A DNA stretch of 64,000 nt. It comes from Bifidobacterium adolescentis ATCC 15703 (GTDB lineage: Bacteria; Actinomycetota; Actinomycetes; Actinomycetales; Bifidobacteriaceae). The notes beneath the pieces were generated by a model that worked only from the letters and a program-made list of their open reading frames with translations, was not told the DNA's origin and did no database searches. The translations under genes and the position numbers were made by a program. The stretch is taken from NCBI RefSeq assembly GCF_000010425.1, contig NC_008618.1:1171946-1235945 (forward strand). Reading direction: 5' to 3'. Of this stretch, positions 51,960 through 62,265 are shown piece by piece; positions within the stretch are counted from its first letter, which is position 1, and every line of letters begins with the position of its first letter.

Positions 51960-52001
51960 TTTACGCGTTTGTCAGCGCTTTAGCCTATCGGCGGCAGCGA
52001 T

Positions 52002-53372
52002 TCACTCGGCGTCCTTGTCGGCGGCGAGTGAATCGGCCACAGCGGCGGCTGCGGAAGCGGCTTCAACGCTCTCGGACTCTTCGTCTTCAGCGGCTTCGCC
52101 GAGGAAGGCGCTCAGGTCCAGGGTCTCGCCCTCGGACTTGAAGGTCACGGCGCGCATGCCGGAGAGCAGGCCCTTGGAGCGGCCGACTTCCTGCACGGCG
52201 GAACCGATCTGGCCGTTGCGGATGATGGCCTGGATGAAGGCGTTCGGGTCCATGCCGTACTGCTGGGCGATGGAGGCGAGGAAGTTGAAGACCTCACCCT
52301 GGGAGACCTTGACGTCCATGGTCTCGGCGAGCACGTCGAGCACCATCTGGTCGCGCAGTTCCTTCTCCACGGTTTCTTCGGCTTCGGCCTTCTGCTCCTT
52401 GGTGGCCTTGGACGGATCCGCGGTCACGTTCTTGAGCTGCTGCTCGACCATTTCGGCCTTGACGCCCTTCGGCACCGGAATCTCGAGGCCATCCTCGAGC
52501 TTGGCGATGAACGCGTCACGAGCGGCGGTGGCCTGACGGCTTTCGGCGTCCTGAGCGGCGACCTTCTTCAGGTCTTCCTTCAGCTCGTCGAGGGTGTCGA
52601 ACTCGGAGGCTTCGGAAGCGAAGTCGTCATCGAGTTCCGGCAGTTCCTCGGCCTTGACGGAGTTGACCTTGACCTTGATCAGGGCCTTCTCGCCTTCGTG
52701 CTTGCCGGCCTCGAGGGTGCCTTCGAAGCTGGTTTCCTCACCGGCGGACAGGCCTTCGAGGGCCTCATCCAGGCCGTCGAGCATGGTGGCGGAGCCGAGC
52801 TCGTAGCTCACGCCCTCTTGGGAGTCGACGGTTTCGCCGTTGATTTCGGCGTTGAGGTCGATGTTGGCGTAGTCACCCTTGGCGGCCGGACGGTCGACGC
52901 TCACGAGGGTGCCGAAACGCTGGCGCAGGGCTTCCAGACGGTTGTTGATGTCCTCATCGGTGACCTCGGCCTTGGCGACCTCGATCTCCATGCCGTCAAG
53001 AGCCGGCAGTTCGATGTCCGGGCGACGCTCAACGGTGGCGACGAACTTCAGCTTGGTCTCATCCTTGGCGGATTCCGGCACGTCCTGAACGTCGATCTCC
53101 GGCTGGGCCATCGGGTGGATCTTCTTGGTTTCAAGAGCCTTGGAATACAGCTCCGGCACGCCGTTGTTCACAGCTTCGCCGGCGACGGCACCGAAGCCGA
53201 TACGCTGGTCGATGATCTTGCCGGGCACGTGGCCCTTACGGAAGCCAGGCACGTTGACCTGCTTTGCGATTTCCTTGCGAGCCTCGTCGAGATACGGGTT
53301 GAACTCCTCCGGGTCGACGGTGACGGTGAGCTTCACCTTGGTCGGCTCAAGATTCCTGACGCTGATTTTCAC
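52002..53372 (-). CDS. tig: Trigger factor
   Basis: 456-residue ribosome-associated chaperone. The N-terminal ribosome-binding signature GFRKGHVPGKI is at about 43-53, in MKISVRNLEPTKVKLTVTV... context. A peptidyl-prolyl isomerase domain follows (about 155-240, GDYANIDLNAEI and SVDRPAAKG). The helical C-terminal arms run to an Ala/Glu/Asp-rich tail (SVEAASAAAAVADSLAADKD). It starts with GTG at 53372 behind CAGGAG. Here it stands alone, with its own terminator, instead of next to clpP as in many genomes (no clp gene is in view). Confidence 0.94.
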   Translation of the reverse strand: MKISVRNLEPTKVKLTVTVDPEEFNPYLDEARKEIAKQVNVPGFRKGHVPGKIIDQRIGFGAVAGEAVNNGVPELYSKALETKKIHPMAQPEIDVQDVPESAKDETKLKFVATVERRPDIELPALDGMEIEVAKAEVTDEDINNRLEALRQRFGTLVSVDRPAAKGDYANIDLNAEINGETVDSQEGVSYELGSATMLDGLDEALEGLSAGEETSFEGTLEAGKHEGEKALIKVKVNSVKAEELPELDDDFASEASEFDTLDELKEDLKKVAAQDAESRQATAARDAFIAKLEDGLEIPVPKGVKAEMVEQQLKNVTADPSKATKEQKAEAEETVEKELRDQMVLDVLAETMDVKVSQGEVFNFLASIAQQYGMDPNAFIQAIIRNGQIGSAVQEVGRSKGLLSGMRAVTFKSEGETLDLSAFLGEAAEDEESESVEAASAAAAVADSLAADKDAE

Positions 53373-53424
53373 GCTTGCGCTCCTGAAAAATACGGTTCTT
53401 CATATTTCTGCCGTTAGGCAACCT

Positions 53425-54720
53425 CTATATAATAGCGCGACTTACGGACTCTGCAACTAGGGAGACCTGCCAGTCGCGTGCGCCCTGTTCGCTGAGGAAT
53501 CGCGCGACGTCACGCTTACGAGGTTCGTCCGTCCAGCACAGGTTACGCAAATACTGCGGTTTGATGACGATTTCCACAGGCGTGCGCGTGTCCTCCGCTA
53601 TCTGGGAGACCGCCTTGCGCACCCTGTTGAGCACTTGCAGACGTTCCGGATACCGTTCCTTCCACACGCGAATCGATTTGGGAGCCGAGGCTGACTGCGA
53701 TTCATGACGCCGCGCGGCGCCGCCGTCCACGTCCGGCCATTCGCTTGGCGGCAGGGCGAGCGCGTCCTGGATGATGTTCTTCCACATGCTCGGTTTGATT
53801 TTGCGTTGAATCGGCGCGTACCGTTCGAACATCTTGTCCTGTTCGGAATCGGTATGGATGCGCACACGTTCGTTGATGGAGCGAATCGAACGGAATTGCG
53901 CAGCGTTGTGTGGTTTGCGTTTCGCCACTTCGATAATGGAGCTGTCGGACAATAGCAGGGTCGGCGCGATGTCGTATTCGCGCGCGAGTTCGTCGCGTCG
54001 GGTCCATAGCGCGCGGACGATGGCCAGCGCCTGCCGGTCACGCATGACTTCAGTGATGTGCGAGACATGCATCCAGGGAATCAGATGCTCCTTGCGTGGT
54101 CCCAGACCTTCTTTGAGCGCGTAATCGAACTCTTCCTGAGCCCATTCCATCTTGCCTTGGCGTTTGAGTTCGGCGCGCATCTTCGTTTCAAGCTCGATGA
54201 GCAGTTCGACGTCCAACGCCGCGTAATTTCGCCAGTCGCGGGGCAACGGACGATACGACCAGTCAGCCGCAGAATGTTCTTTGGCAAGGGTCAGTCCAAG
54301 AAAATGCTCGGTGACAGCGGCGAGTCCGAATCGTTTCAATCCCAGCAGACGCGCGGCGATTTCCGTGTCGAACAGCCGTTGCGGTTCCATGCCGAGTTCG
54401 TCGAATCCCGGAAGATCCTGCAGGGAATCATGCAGAATCCATACCGCATCTCCGACGGCACGGTTGAAATCGTTCCAATCCGCCCCGGCCGCGGCGAGCG
54501 CCTGCGGATCGAGCAGGCCGATGCCGGCTCCGTCGCGTTTGAACTGCACCAACCAGTCCTCATGCCCATACCGGAAGCCGGATGCGCGTTCCGCGTCCGC
54601 GGCAAGGGAGCCATGTGAGGAAGCCAGCTCACTGCAATAGTCACGGAATGCCGGCAACGTGTCGATCACGTTGGGCACGCCTTCGCGCGGTTCCGCCAGC
54701 AGCTTCGGCTCATCAGTCAA
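53425..54720 (-). CDS. rnd: Ribonuclease D
   Basis: 431-residue RNase D. The 3'-5' exonuclease domain includes GDAVWILHDSLQDLPGF (Exo II), FDTEIAARLLG and RNYAALDVELLIEL (Exo III with Tyr and Asp). Two HRDC-like helical regions follow, ALAIVRALWTRRDELAREYD and then RVRKAVSQIAEDTRTPVEIV. It acts in stable RNA 3' maturation. The frame begins with TTG at 54720, which overlaps the TGA stop of the upstream DUF3000 gene by 8 nt; no ATG fits at this N-terminus. The overlap implies translational coupling, the usual order in actinobacteria. Confidence 0.92.
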   Translation of the reverse strand: MTDEPKLLAEPREGVPNVIDTLPAFRDYCSELASSHGSLAADAERASGFRYGHEDWLVQFKRDGAGIGLLDPQALAAAGADWNDFNRAVGDAVWILHDSLQDLPGFDELGMEPQRLFDTEIAARLLGLKRFGLAAVTEHFLGLTLAKEHSAADWSYRPLPRDWRNYAALDVELLIELETKMRAELKRQGKMEWAQEEFDYALKEGLGPRKEHLIPWMHVSHITEVMRDRQALAIVRALWTRRDELAREYDIAPTLLLSDSSIIEVAKRKPHNAAQFRSIRSINERVRIHTDSEQDKMFERYAPIQRKIKPSMWKNIIQDALALPPSEWPDVDGGAARRHESQSASAPKSIRVWKERYPERLQVLNRVRKAVSQIAEDTRTPVEIVIKPQYLRNLCWTDEPRKRDVARFLSEQGARDWQVSLVAESVSRAII

Positions 54721-55345
54721 CGGGGTTTTCCTCCTCGGATTGCGTCATGGACCGGAGGAACGACGCCCACTGTCCGACTTGGGAGCCGGCGTCAAGGCCT
54801 CCATCGGCATAGTCTAGTGGAGTCCAAGACACCCGGATCTCGCAGCCCACCCTGGGCACGTCGGGGTCATGGCCGAATGCTGTGTTTTGGGTGACTGTGA
54901 CGGTGCCGGATACATGTTCGGAATCGTTTGGATTGAGACGTTCCATCATCATGTCCCAGTACATGCCCGGAGTCAGGCAGTCGTCCTCCTTGTCGGGCAG
55001 TGGCAGGGATGCGAAAGCCACGCAACGCCAGTGGGAGTGCCAGTCCTCTCGGAATTTGAGCGAGTACAGGATCATGATCCAGCCGGATGCGTATGTTTCA
55101 TCGCATTCCAACGCGACGCCGATGCCGAAGTTCGCCATGGAATTGGGCACCGGAATCTCACGGTATGTCATGCCTTTCAAACGCCGCATACGGTCCACGG
55201 AAAGCACCGCGTTCCAGACTTGGTCGGGAACGCCCTGCGGTCGCATAAGCATGGTCTGTGGGGCTTCGCCGCCCATATCCGCTTCCTTGCCATCGGCGCG
55301 CGCCACGTTGCGCGCATCTCGTGGAAAATCAAAGATGTCTGCCAT
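54713..55345 (-). CDS. DUF3000 family protein
   Basis: 210-residue actinobacterial DUF3000 protein. No signal peptide, membrane span or known catalytic motif is present. Recognisable family segments are RPQGVPDQVWNAVLSVD, REIPVPNSMANFGIGVALEC and WRCVAFASLPLP. It precedes rnd with an 8-nt overlap, the conserved DUF3000-rnd arrangement in actinobacteria, suggesting a link to RNA processing, but function is not known. Confidence 0.88.
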   Translation of the reverse strand: MADIFDFPRDARNVARADGKEADMGGEAPQTMLMRPQGVPDQVWNAVLSVDRMRRLKGMTYREIPVPNSMANFGIGVALECDETYASGWIMILYSLKFREDWHSHWRCVAFASLPLPDKEDDCLTPGMYWDMMMERLNPNDSEHVSGTVTVTQNTAFGHDPDVPRVGCEIRVSWTPLDYADGGLDAGSQVGQWASFLRSMTQSEEENPVD

Positions 55346-55439
55346 AGTTCAAGGCTACGACAGAGAAGGGCATTTCGTAGTATTTCGAACCACTTTGCCA
55401 CGCGTCGAATGTGAAGATTTTTCAGCGTATGAATAAATT

Positions 55440-55474
55440 GGTCCATGCCATCGATTCAGTCGGTGGCATGGACC
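55440..55474 (-). terminator. Terminator after pflA
   Basis: The 11-bp stem GGTCCATGCCA / TGGCATGGACC with a 13-nt loop lies 59 nt after the pflA stop, followed by AATTTATT on the minus strand. Confidence 0.75.
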
Positions 55475-55532
55475 GATATGAGGCGTTCCGCATATCCAGC
55501 GAATATGGGGAAGCCATTGAGAGGACGGGCGT

Positions 55533-56411
55533 TTAGTACACGGTGAAGCCGTGCGACTGGAACTGCTCGACCACACGTTGTTTCATTGCCGCGGACGGGC
55601 CTTTCTGGTCCTCCAACGGGTATGGGATGTTCAGCATGTGCCACTTCGGACGGCCAAGCTGGTGGAAGGGCAATACGTCGATATGTTCCAACGCGTCGCC
55701 GAAGGTCTCGCAGATCTTCGCCACGTTCTCGACGTTTTCTTCGGAGGATGTGAGGCCCGGCACGAGCACGAAACGCACCCAGATCTTCTTGCCTGCCTTG
55801 GCCAGACGCTGTCCGAAGTCGATGGTCGGCTGCAGGATGCCGCCGGTCACCTTATGGTAGGTCTCCTCATCGCCGGATTTGACGTCAAGCAGGCACAGGT
55901 CGATGTCATCCACCATGTCATCGGTGTAGCTCGCCCCGAGGAATCCGGACGTGTCGAGGCAGGTATGCACTCCCATCTGCTTGGCGGCATGGAACACGCG
56001 TGACACGAAAGCCGGCTGCATCATGGATTCGCCGCCGGAGAAAGTGATGCCGCCGCCGGTGGCCTTGAATAAATCGGCATACCGCTCGATTTTCTTGACC
56101 ATGGCTTCGTAGTAGACGGGCTTGCCGTCGCGCATCTTCCAAGTATCCGGATTCTGGCAGTACTGGCAGCGCAGAGGGCATCCGCTCATGAACACGGTCA
56201 TTCTGGTGCCAGGACCATCCACGGAAGTGTTGATGTCCCACGAGTGCACGAAACCGATATCGCCGCTTTTCAACGCCTTGATGCGGTCGAGACGGTCCAA
56301 GCCGATTGGCGATTCGAATCCGGACAGGCCTCCCATCAGCGTCTGATTGACGTAGTCCTTGGAATCCCTCAGCATGTGTCTGGTCGTGGAACGGAAAATA
56401 TGTTCAGACAT
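55533..56411 (-). CDS. pflA: Pyruvate formate-lyase activating enzyme
   Basis: 292-residue radical-SAM enzyme that installs the glycyl radical on PflB. The cluster motif C-x3-C-x2-C reads GCPLRCQYCQNPDTW, and SGGESMMQP is the GGE motif that holds S-adenosylmethionine. DTSGFLG and LLDVKSGDEETYHKVTGG continue the barrel. A ~45-residue N-terminal extension precedes the catalytic domain. The start MSEHIF at 56411 follows AAAGGGG; the TTG codon just before it is not needed. It follows pflB on the same strand, with a hairpin between them. Confidence 0.94.
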   Translation of the reverse strand: MSEHIFRSTTRHMLRDSKDYVNQTLMGGLSGFESPIGLDRLDRIKALKSGDIGFVHSWDINTSVDGPGTRMTVFMSGCPLRCQYCQNPDTWKMRDGKPVYYEAMVKKIERYADLFKATGGGITFSGGESMMQPAFVSRVFHAAKQMGVHTCLDTSGFLGASYTDDMVDDIDLCLLDVKSGDEETYHKVTGGILQPTIDFGQRLAKAGKKIWVRFVLVPGLTSSEENVENVAKICETFGDALEHIDVLPFHQLGRPKWHMLNIPYPLEDQKGPSAAMKQRVVEQFQSHGFTVY

Positions 56412-56464
56412 CAATGTCCCCTTTCATCTGCCATCCCAATCATATGGGAAAACGATATGGGAAA

Positions 56465-56501
56465 AGCGAAAGGGACGAAGCCACGAGCTCCGTCCCTTCG
56501 C
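56465..56501 (-). terminator. Terminator/attenuator between pflB and pflA
   Basis: The stem GCGAAAGGGACG / CGTCCCTTCGC (one G bulged) with an 11-nt loop and a TTTTCCC tail on the minus strand could lower pflA relative to pflB. Confidence 0.75.
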
Positions 56502-56548
56502 ATTACCGTCGTTTCATGCGGCGGCTTTCATTTGGCTGATTGTGCCGT

Positions 56549-58924
56549 TCAGTCGACGACAGCGCCCTGGTGGAACGTACGGGAGATCACGTCGAGCTGC
56601 TGTTCCTTGGTGAGCTTGACGAAGTTCACCGCGTAGCCGGAGACGCGCACGGTCAGGTGCGGGTACTTCTCCGGATGCTCGACGGCATCCTCGAGCTGCT
56701 CCTTGCGCAGCACGTTGATGTTGGCGTGGTACAGGCCGTGGCCGTTGCCGGCGTCCAGGATGCCAACGAGGTTGCCGATACGCTCTTCCTCGTCGCGGCC
56801 CAGACCATCAGGGGTGATGGTGTTGGTCAGCGAGATGCCGTCAAGAGCGTCGTTGTAGTCGATCTTGCCGACGGAGAACATGGACGGCAGCATGCCGTGG
56901 GAGTCCATGCCGTTCTCCGGGTTGGCGCCCGGAGCGTACGGGGTGCCCTTCTTGTGGCCGGACGGGAAGGCGCCGGTGGCCTTGCCGTATTCCACATTGG
57001 AGGTGATGGTCAGGATGGACTGGGTCGGGACGGCGTCGCGGTACACCGGCAGACGCTTGACCTGGCCCATGACGGTGGAGACGACCCACTTGGCGATGTC
57101 GTCGGCACGGTCATCATCGTTGCCGTACAGCGGGAAGTCGCCTTCGGTGCGGTAGCCGACGATCAGATCGTCATCGGCGCCTTCGACGTACTCGTTCTCG
57201 TGGCCCGGCGTGGTCTTGGCGTCCTTGTTGTAGATCGGGTAGACCTTGGCGTACTTGCATGCGGACAGGGAGTCGGCCGCGATCGACAGGCCGGACATGC
57301 CGCAGCCGAGGGTGCGGTACACTTCCTTGTCGTGCAGAGCCATCTCGATGGACTCGTAAGCGTACTTATCATGCATGTAATGGATGATGTTCAGAGCCAT
57401 CACATAGGTCTCGGACAGCCATTCGAGGGCCTTCTCGTAGTTGGCCTTGACCTTCTCGTAATCCAGCGTGCCATCGGCTTCCGGCTTGATCGGGTCGATG
57501 ACGCCCTTGTCGATGACCTGCATGCCGGTCATCTCGTCGCGTCCGCCGTTGATGGCGTACAGCAGGGCCTTGGCGGAGTTCACACGGGCGGCGAAGAACT
57601 GCATCTGCTTGCCCACGCGCATCGGGGAGACGCAGCATGCGATGGCGGCGTCGTCGCCCCAGTGGGAGCGGATTTCCTTATCGGACTCGTACTGGATGGC
57701 CGAGGTGTCGATGGAGATTCGGGCGCAGAAGCGCTTGTAGGCTTCCGGCAGCTTCGGATCCCAGAAGATGGTGATGTTCGGCTCCGGGCCAGGTCCGAGG
57801 TGCTCGAGGGTCAGGGTGTTGAGCAGACGGAACGAGGTCTTGGTGACCATGGTACGGCCGTCGTCGCCGAAGCCGGCGTCGGACCAAGTCGCCCAGTACG
57901 GATCGCCGGAGAAGATCGCGTCGTAATCCTTGGTGCGCAGGAAGCGCACGATGCGCAGCTTCATGACCAGGTTATCGATGATCTCCTGTGCGTCGGTCTC
58001 GGTGATCTTGCCGGCCTTCAGGTCGCGCTCGAAGTAGACGTCGAAGAAGGTGGAGACACGGCCGAAGGACATGGCGGCGCCGTCCTGGCTCTTGACGGAG
58101 GCGAGGTAGCCCATGTAGGTCCACTGCACGGCTTCCTGTGCGGTCTGTGCCGGGCGGGACAGGTCGAGGCCGTACTCGTTGCCGAGGTTGATCAGCTGCT
58201 TCAGGGCCTTGATCTGCTCGTCATGCTCCTCACGGAAGCGGATCCAGTGCTCGATCTCCGGCTCGGTGAAGTCGTTGCGGTACGGGATGGAGTCCTTGTC
58301 GCGCTGCTTGAACTTGATCAGCGCGTTCACGCCGTACAGGGCCACACGACGGTAATCGCCGATGATGCGGCCACGGCCGTAGGCATCCGGCAGGCCGGTG
58401 AGGATCTTGTTGTGGCGAGCTACCTTGATCTGCTTGGTGTAGACGCCGAAGACGCCGTCGTTGTGGGTCTTGCGGTACTTGGTGAAGATCTTCTTGATCT
58501 CCGGATCGGGCTCCTTGCCGGCTTCCTTGATGGCCTGCTCGACCATACGCCAGCCGCCGTTCGGCATCATGGCGCGCTTGCACGGCACATCGGTCTGCAG
58601 ACCGACAATCACATTGTCGACTTCCGGGGAATCGATGTAGCCGGCCGGGAAGGCGTCGATGCCCGCCGGGGTGTGGGTGTCCACGTCGTAGACGCGCTGC
58701 TTGCGCTCCACGGACAGATAGTTGTCGTCCAGATACTTCCACAGGTGCTTGGTCTTGTCGGTGGCGTCAGCCAGGAAGGACTCGTCGCCCTCATATGGCG
58801 TGTAGTTCTTCTGGATGAAGTCGCGGACATCAATGTCCTTCTGCCAGTTGCCCTCGGTGAAGCCTTCCCAAGCCTTAGCCTCAAGTTCCTCCTGGGAGAC
58901 CGCCGTTGCATCAACTGCTGCCAT
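56549..58924 (-). CDS. pflB: Formate acetyltransferase (pyruvate formate-lyase)
   Basis: 791-residue glycyl-radical enzyme that splits pyruvate into acetyl-CoA and formate; in bifidobacteria it diverts pyruvate from lactate and gains ATP through acetate. The catalytic cysteine pair is in [13 protein letters not shown]. The radical glycine is in [10 protein letters not shown], thirty residues from the C-terminus. [17 protein letters not shown] and [12 protein letters not shown] are family signatures. The ATG at 58924 has AAGGAGTGGAA upstream. The activase gene is next. Confidence 0.96.
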   Translation of the reverse strand: MAAVDATAVSQEELEAKAWEGFTEGNWQKDIDVRDFIQKNYTPYEGDESFLADATDKTKHLWKYLDDNYLSVERKQRVYDVDTHTPAGIDAFPAGYIDSPEVDNVIVGLQTDVPCKRAMMPNGGWRMVEQAIKEAGKEPDPEIKKIFTKYRKTHNDGVFGVYTKQIKVARHNKILTGLPDAYGRGRIIGDYRRVALYGVNALIKFKQRDKDSIPYRNDFTEPEIEHWIRFREEHDEQIKALKQLINLGNEYGLDLSRPAQTAQEAVQWTYMGYLASVKSQDGAAMSFGRVSTFFDVYFERDLKAGKITETDAQEIIDNLVMKLRIVRFLRTKDYDAIFSGDPYWATWSDAGFGDDGRTMVTKTSFRLLNTLTLEHLGPGPEPNITIFWDPKLPEAYKRFCARISIDTSAIQYESDKEIRSHWGDDAAIACCVSPMRVGKQMQFFAARVNSAKALLYAINGGRDEMTGMQVIDKGVIDPIKPEADGTLDYEKVKANYEKALEWLSETYVMALNIIHYMHDKYAYESIEMALHDKEVYRTLGCGMSGLSIAADSLSACKYAKVYPIYNKDAKTTPGHENEYVEGADDDLIVGYRTEGDFPLYGNDDDRADDIAKWVVSTVMGQVKRLPVYRDAVPTQSILTITSNVEYGKATGAFPSGHKKGTPYAPGANPENGMDSHGMLPSMFSVGKIDYNDALDGISLTNTITPDGLGRDEEERIGNLVGILDAGNGHGLYHANINVLRKEQLEDAVEHPEKYPHLTVRVSGYAVNFVKLTKEQQLDVISRTFHQGAVVD

Positions 58925-59072
58925 TTCCACTCCTTACTGGGTGTCGGTTGGCGACGCATCGTTACGCCGTCGCTACTTCACGATTGTAACGGCAATCATC
59001 TGCGAAAAGCCTGAAAACCACTCCCGAAATTAGTGACATAAATCACAATCGGGCGTGGTTTTCATATGGAAT

Positions 59073-59282
59073 TCACTTTTCGGAAGATGCCGAGCCGTCC
59101 GCTGACCAGCGTTTCCATTCGCGGTCCTGTTCCTCCCATTTGAGATTGCGTTCCTGCACGATCTTCCACGCGTCGAGCGCGTCCTCACGGGTTCTGTACG
59201 GCCCCATGCGGTGGCTTGCCGGGGAAATCATGCCCAATTCCGGCTGCTCGGTGACGGTGTTGAAATACCACTGCTTTTCCAT
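59073..59282 (-). CDS. Small conserved actinobacterial protein (SPOR-like)
   Basis: 69 residues: EKQWYFNTVTEQPELG, then RMGPYRTREDALDAWKIVQE and a charged tail. This Trp/Tyr-rich beginning with a GPYxTRExA box resembles short actinobacterial SPOR-domain-like proteins; function unknown. AAGGAAG lies five bases before the ATG at 59282. It is 43 nt after nadE on the same strand and probably co-transcribed with it. Confidence 0.75.
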   Translation of the reverse strand: MEKQWYFNTVTEQPELGMISPASHRMGPYRTREDALDAWKIVQERNLKWEEQDREWKRWSADGSASSEK

Positions 59283-59325
59283 ATCGGCTTCCTTCGGCTC
59301 TCGATGTTCTACTTGCGATCGCCGA

Positions 59326-61023
59326 TTATTCGCGGAATGCGTTGGTGACCGGCAGACGGCGATCACGTCCAAACGCCAGCGCCGTCACCTTCGGTCCCAG
59401 CGGATACTGGCGACGCTTCCATTCGGCGCGGTCGACCAATCGCATGACCGTGTCGACGGTCGCCTCGTCGAAGCCGTCGGCCAGCAGGTCGGCGCGGCCA
59501 TGAGCATGCTCGATGTACATCGCCAATACTTGGTCGAGCAGCGCGTATTCCGGCAGTGAATCGGAATCCTTCTGCCCTGGGCGCAATTCGGCGGACGGCG
59601 CCTTCTCGATCGAGTTGACGGGGATCATCACACCATCCGGCAGCGCAGTGCCCGCGCTCCCCTGCTCGTTGCCGACGACATGCAGACCGCCGATGCCCAT
59701 GCCGGCGGCGGCAGCCTTGTTGCGCCAGCGGGAGATCTCCCACACGCGGGTCTTGAGCAGGTCCTTGATCGGCGCATAGCCGCCGACCGCATCGCCGTAG
59801 ATCGTGGAATAGCCGCATGCCAGTTCGGACTTGTTGCCGGTGGCCACGGCCAGCAGTCCTTTGGAGTTCGAGTAGGCCATGACGATGACGCCGCGGATGC
59901 GCGCCTGCAGGTTCTCGGCGGCGACGCCTTCCAGTTCCAGCTGGTTTTGGAAGGAGACGAACAGCGGCTCGATGGGCTGGATGTCATAATGCGCGCCGAT
60001 ATTGCGCGCCAGATCAGCTGCATCGTCCTTGGATCCGTCGGACGAATACATGCTCGGCATGGAGATGCCGTACACGTTCTCGCCGCCCACCGCGTCGGCC
60101 GCCATGGCAGCCACGAGCGCGGAATCGATGCCGCCGGACAGGCCCAGGCACACGCCCTTGAAATGGTTCTTGGCCATGTAATCCTTCAGACCCAGCACGC
60201 AGGCGGTGTACACTTCCTCGTCCGGATCGGGCTTGGCTGCGATCGTACCGACCTTCTGATGCTCCGCGGACGTGTCCAAGTCGAAGAAGCTCAGATCCTC
60301 CATGAACATCGGCGAGCACTCAAGCAGGGTGCCGTTGGTGTCCACAACGAAGCTGCCGCCGTCGAAGACGAGGTCGTCCTGGCCGCCCACTTGGTTCAGG
60401 TAGATCATCGGGGCGTTCACTTCGGCCGCGCGGCGCACCGCGAGGTCGAGACGGGTGTCGGTTTTGCCTTCCTCGTATGGCGAACCGTTCATGGTCAGCA
60501 GCAGGTCGATGTTCTCCTTGGCGAGTTCGGCCACAGGGCCGCCGTCCTGCCAGATGTCCTCGCAGATGGCCACGCCGATGCGCGCGCCGTTCACGTCGAG
60601 CACCATGGATTTGTTGCCGGGGCTGAAGATGCGGAATTCGTCGAACACGCCGTAATTGGGCAGGAAATGCTTGTCGTAGCCGGCCCAGACAACGCCGTCG
60701 TGCAGGACGACGAGTCGGTTGCGCGGTTTGGAGGTTTCACGGTCGGTGCCTACAGTGCCGACCACCACATATAGTTCGCCGAGACTGTCGGATGCCAGTT
60801 CGGTGGCGAGCCAGTTGGCTTTGTCCCATGCGGCTTTGCGGAAGGTGGCACGCAGTGCGAGGTCTTCGATGGGGTATCCGGTCAATGTCATTTCCGGGAA
60901 CACGACGACTTGCGCGCCCTGCCGAGCGGCGAGATGCGCGTATCGCATGACCTTGTCGGCGTTGGAATCAAGGTCTCCGACGCAGGTGTCGATTTGGGCG
61001 AGTGCGAAGCGAATGTCTGTCAT
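59326..61023 (-). CDS. nadE: Glutamine-dependent NAD+ synthetase
   Basis: 565-residue two-domain enzyme. The N-terminal nitrilase-type glutaminase (about 1-265) has the Glu in FPEMTLTGYP, Lys in YDKHFLPNYG and Cys in AICEDIWQDGG. The C-terminal synthetase has the pyrophosphate loop LGLSGGIDSALVAAMAAD, and ATGNKSELACGYSTIYGD for substrate and adenylate binding. It converts deamido-NAD to NAD using glutamine ammonia. The start at 61023 has TTAGGCAG ahead. It is adjacent to the M20 gene but 85 nt apart. Confidence 0.95.
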   Translation of the reverse strand: MTDIRFALAQIDTCVGDLDSNADKVMRYAHLAARQGAQVVVFPEMTLTGYPIEDLALRATFRKAAWDKANWLATELASDSLGELYVVVGTVGTDRETSKPRNRLVVLHDGVVWAGYDKHFLPNYGVFDEFRIFSPGNKSMVLDVNGARIGVAICEDIWQDGGPVAELAKENIDLLLTMNGSPYEEGKTDTRLDLAVRRAAEVNAPMIYLNQVGGQDDLVFDGGSFVVDTNGTLLECSPMFMEDLSFFDLDTSAEHQKVGTIAAKPDPDEEVYTACVLGLKDYMAKNHFKGVCLGLSGGIDSALVAAMAADAVGGENVYGISMPSMYSSDGSKDDAADLARNIGAHYDIQPIEPLFVSFQNQLELEGVAAENLQARIRGVIVMAYSNSKGLLAVATGNKSELACGYSTIYGDAVGGYAPIKDLLKTRVWEISRWRNKAAAAGMGIGGLHVVGNEQGSAGTALPDGVMIPVNSIEKAPSAELRPGQKDSDSLPEYALLDQVLAMYIEHAHGRADLLADGFDEATVDTVMRLVDRAEWKRRQYPLGPKVTALAFGRDRRLPVTNAFRE

Positions 61024-61108
61024 AGCTGCCTAACCTACCGTTGATTTGTTGGATATGTTGTGTTTTTACGATTATGAAAATTACGATTACGGCGTTCCGC
61101 ACGTGGCG

Positions 61109-62257
61109 TCACGACAGTTCGTTGAGCACCGTCAGCGCCGCGTTGGCGTAGAATTCCACGCCGGCTTGCAGCGATTCGTCAAGACCGACGAAATGCGGGC
61201 TGTGCCAATCCGGGCAGCCTTCCTCGCCGTTAGATCCGATGAAGGCGAACACAGGCATGGTGACGGGCATGAAATCGCAGAAGTCCTCCCCCGCCATCGA
61301 CGGGTGGATGGGTTCGAGCTGGGCGTAATCGCGCACGTTGTCGGCGACTATCTTGGAAAGTTCCGTATCGGAGACGAGCGGGTTCTGGAAATCGTCCCAA
61401 TCGATGTCGGCGGTGATGCCATAACCGGCCGCAATGGACTGGACCTGTTGCTTGAAGCGTTTCTCCACCAGTTCACCGTCGGACTTGTGGAAGTATCGTA
61501 CGGTGCCTTGGAAGCTCGCCTTGTCGGGTACGACGTTCCACACGTGGCCGCCGTGCATCTCGGTGATGGACAGTACGAGCGGATGGAACGGCGAGACGTT
61601 ACGGCTCACGATGGTCTGCAATGCGAGGACCATGGTGGCGAGCGCCTCGATCGGGCCGGTGCCCTTGTGCGGATAGCCGGCGTGTGTGCCGGTGGCGTGC
61701 AGGGTTACATGGAATTTCACGCAGCCGGCCATCATCGGTTCGGGGCCGACGGCGATCTGTCCGGGCGCGTAGTTCGGGTTGTTGTGCGCGCCGATGGCGG
61801 CTGATACGTCGGCGAGCAGTCCCGCGTCGACCATGGCCTTCGCGCCGAGGCCAAGTTCCTCGGCGGGCTGGAACAGCAGTTTAATGGAGCCCTTGATGCG
61901 CTTGCGATGCTTGGCGAGCCAGAACGCCGCGCCGAGCATGTACGACATGTGCAGGTCGTGGCCGCAGCCGTGCATCACGCCGTCGTTGACGGATGAGAAC
62001 GGCAGACCGGTGTCTTCCTGGATGGGCAGACCATCGATGTCGGCGCGCAATGCGATGCGTGGTCCCGGCTGGTCGCCGCGGATCAGTCCGACCACGCCGG
62101 TTTCGAGCGGATTGTTGAGCACTTCGATGTCGTGTGCGCGCAGCAGCTTCTCAATGTAGGCGCTGGTCTCGTATTCCTTGAAGCTGCGTTCGGGGTGCGC
62201 ATGCAGATAGTGCCTGATTTCGATGATCTCCGGCGTGATTTCGATATGTTCGCTCAT
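61109..62257 (-). CDS. M20 family amidohydrolase
   Basis: 382-residue amidohydrolase of the M20D (hippurate hydrolase/IAA-amino acid hydrolase) type. RHYLHAHPERSFKEYETSAYI opens the fold. GLPIQEDTGLPFSSV is followed by MHGCGHDLHMSYMLG, with the metal Cys/His pair C-G-H-D. QPAEELGLGAKAMVDAG holds the catalytic Glu, GAHNNPNYAPGQI the next His, and SMAGEDFCDF the final motif. It removes acyl groups from amino acids or amides; the substrate is unknown. The ATG at 62257 lies eight bases after TACAAT on the minus strand and has no Shine-Dalgarno sequence. Confidence 0.9.
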   Translation of the reverse strand: MSEHIEITPEIIEIRHYLHAHPERSFKEYETSAYIEKLLRAHDIEVLNNPLETGVVGLIRGDQPGPRIALRADIDGLPIQEDTGLPFSSVNDGVMHGCGHDLHMSYMLGAAFWLAKHRKRIKGSIKLLFQPAEELGLGAKAMVDAGLLADVSAAIGAHNNPNYAPGQIAVGPEPMMAGCVKFHVTLHATGTHAGYPHKGTGPIEALATMVLALQTIVSRNVSPFHPLVLSITEMHGGHVWNVVPDKASFQGTVRYFHKSDGELVEKRFKQQVQSIAAGYGITADIDWDDFQNPLVSDTELSKIVADNVRDYAQLEPIHPSMAGEDFCDFMPVTMPVFAFIGSNGEEGCPDWHSPHFVGLDESLQAGVEFYANAALTVLNELS

Positions 62258-62265
62258 GGTTGACG

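Noticed and set aside
56540..59014. An 824-codon open frame on the plus strand antisense to pflB
   Set aside because: It mirrors pflB codon by codon in a high-G+C gene; the product has no motifs and no start signal, while pflB has every family motif.
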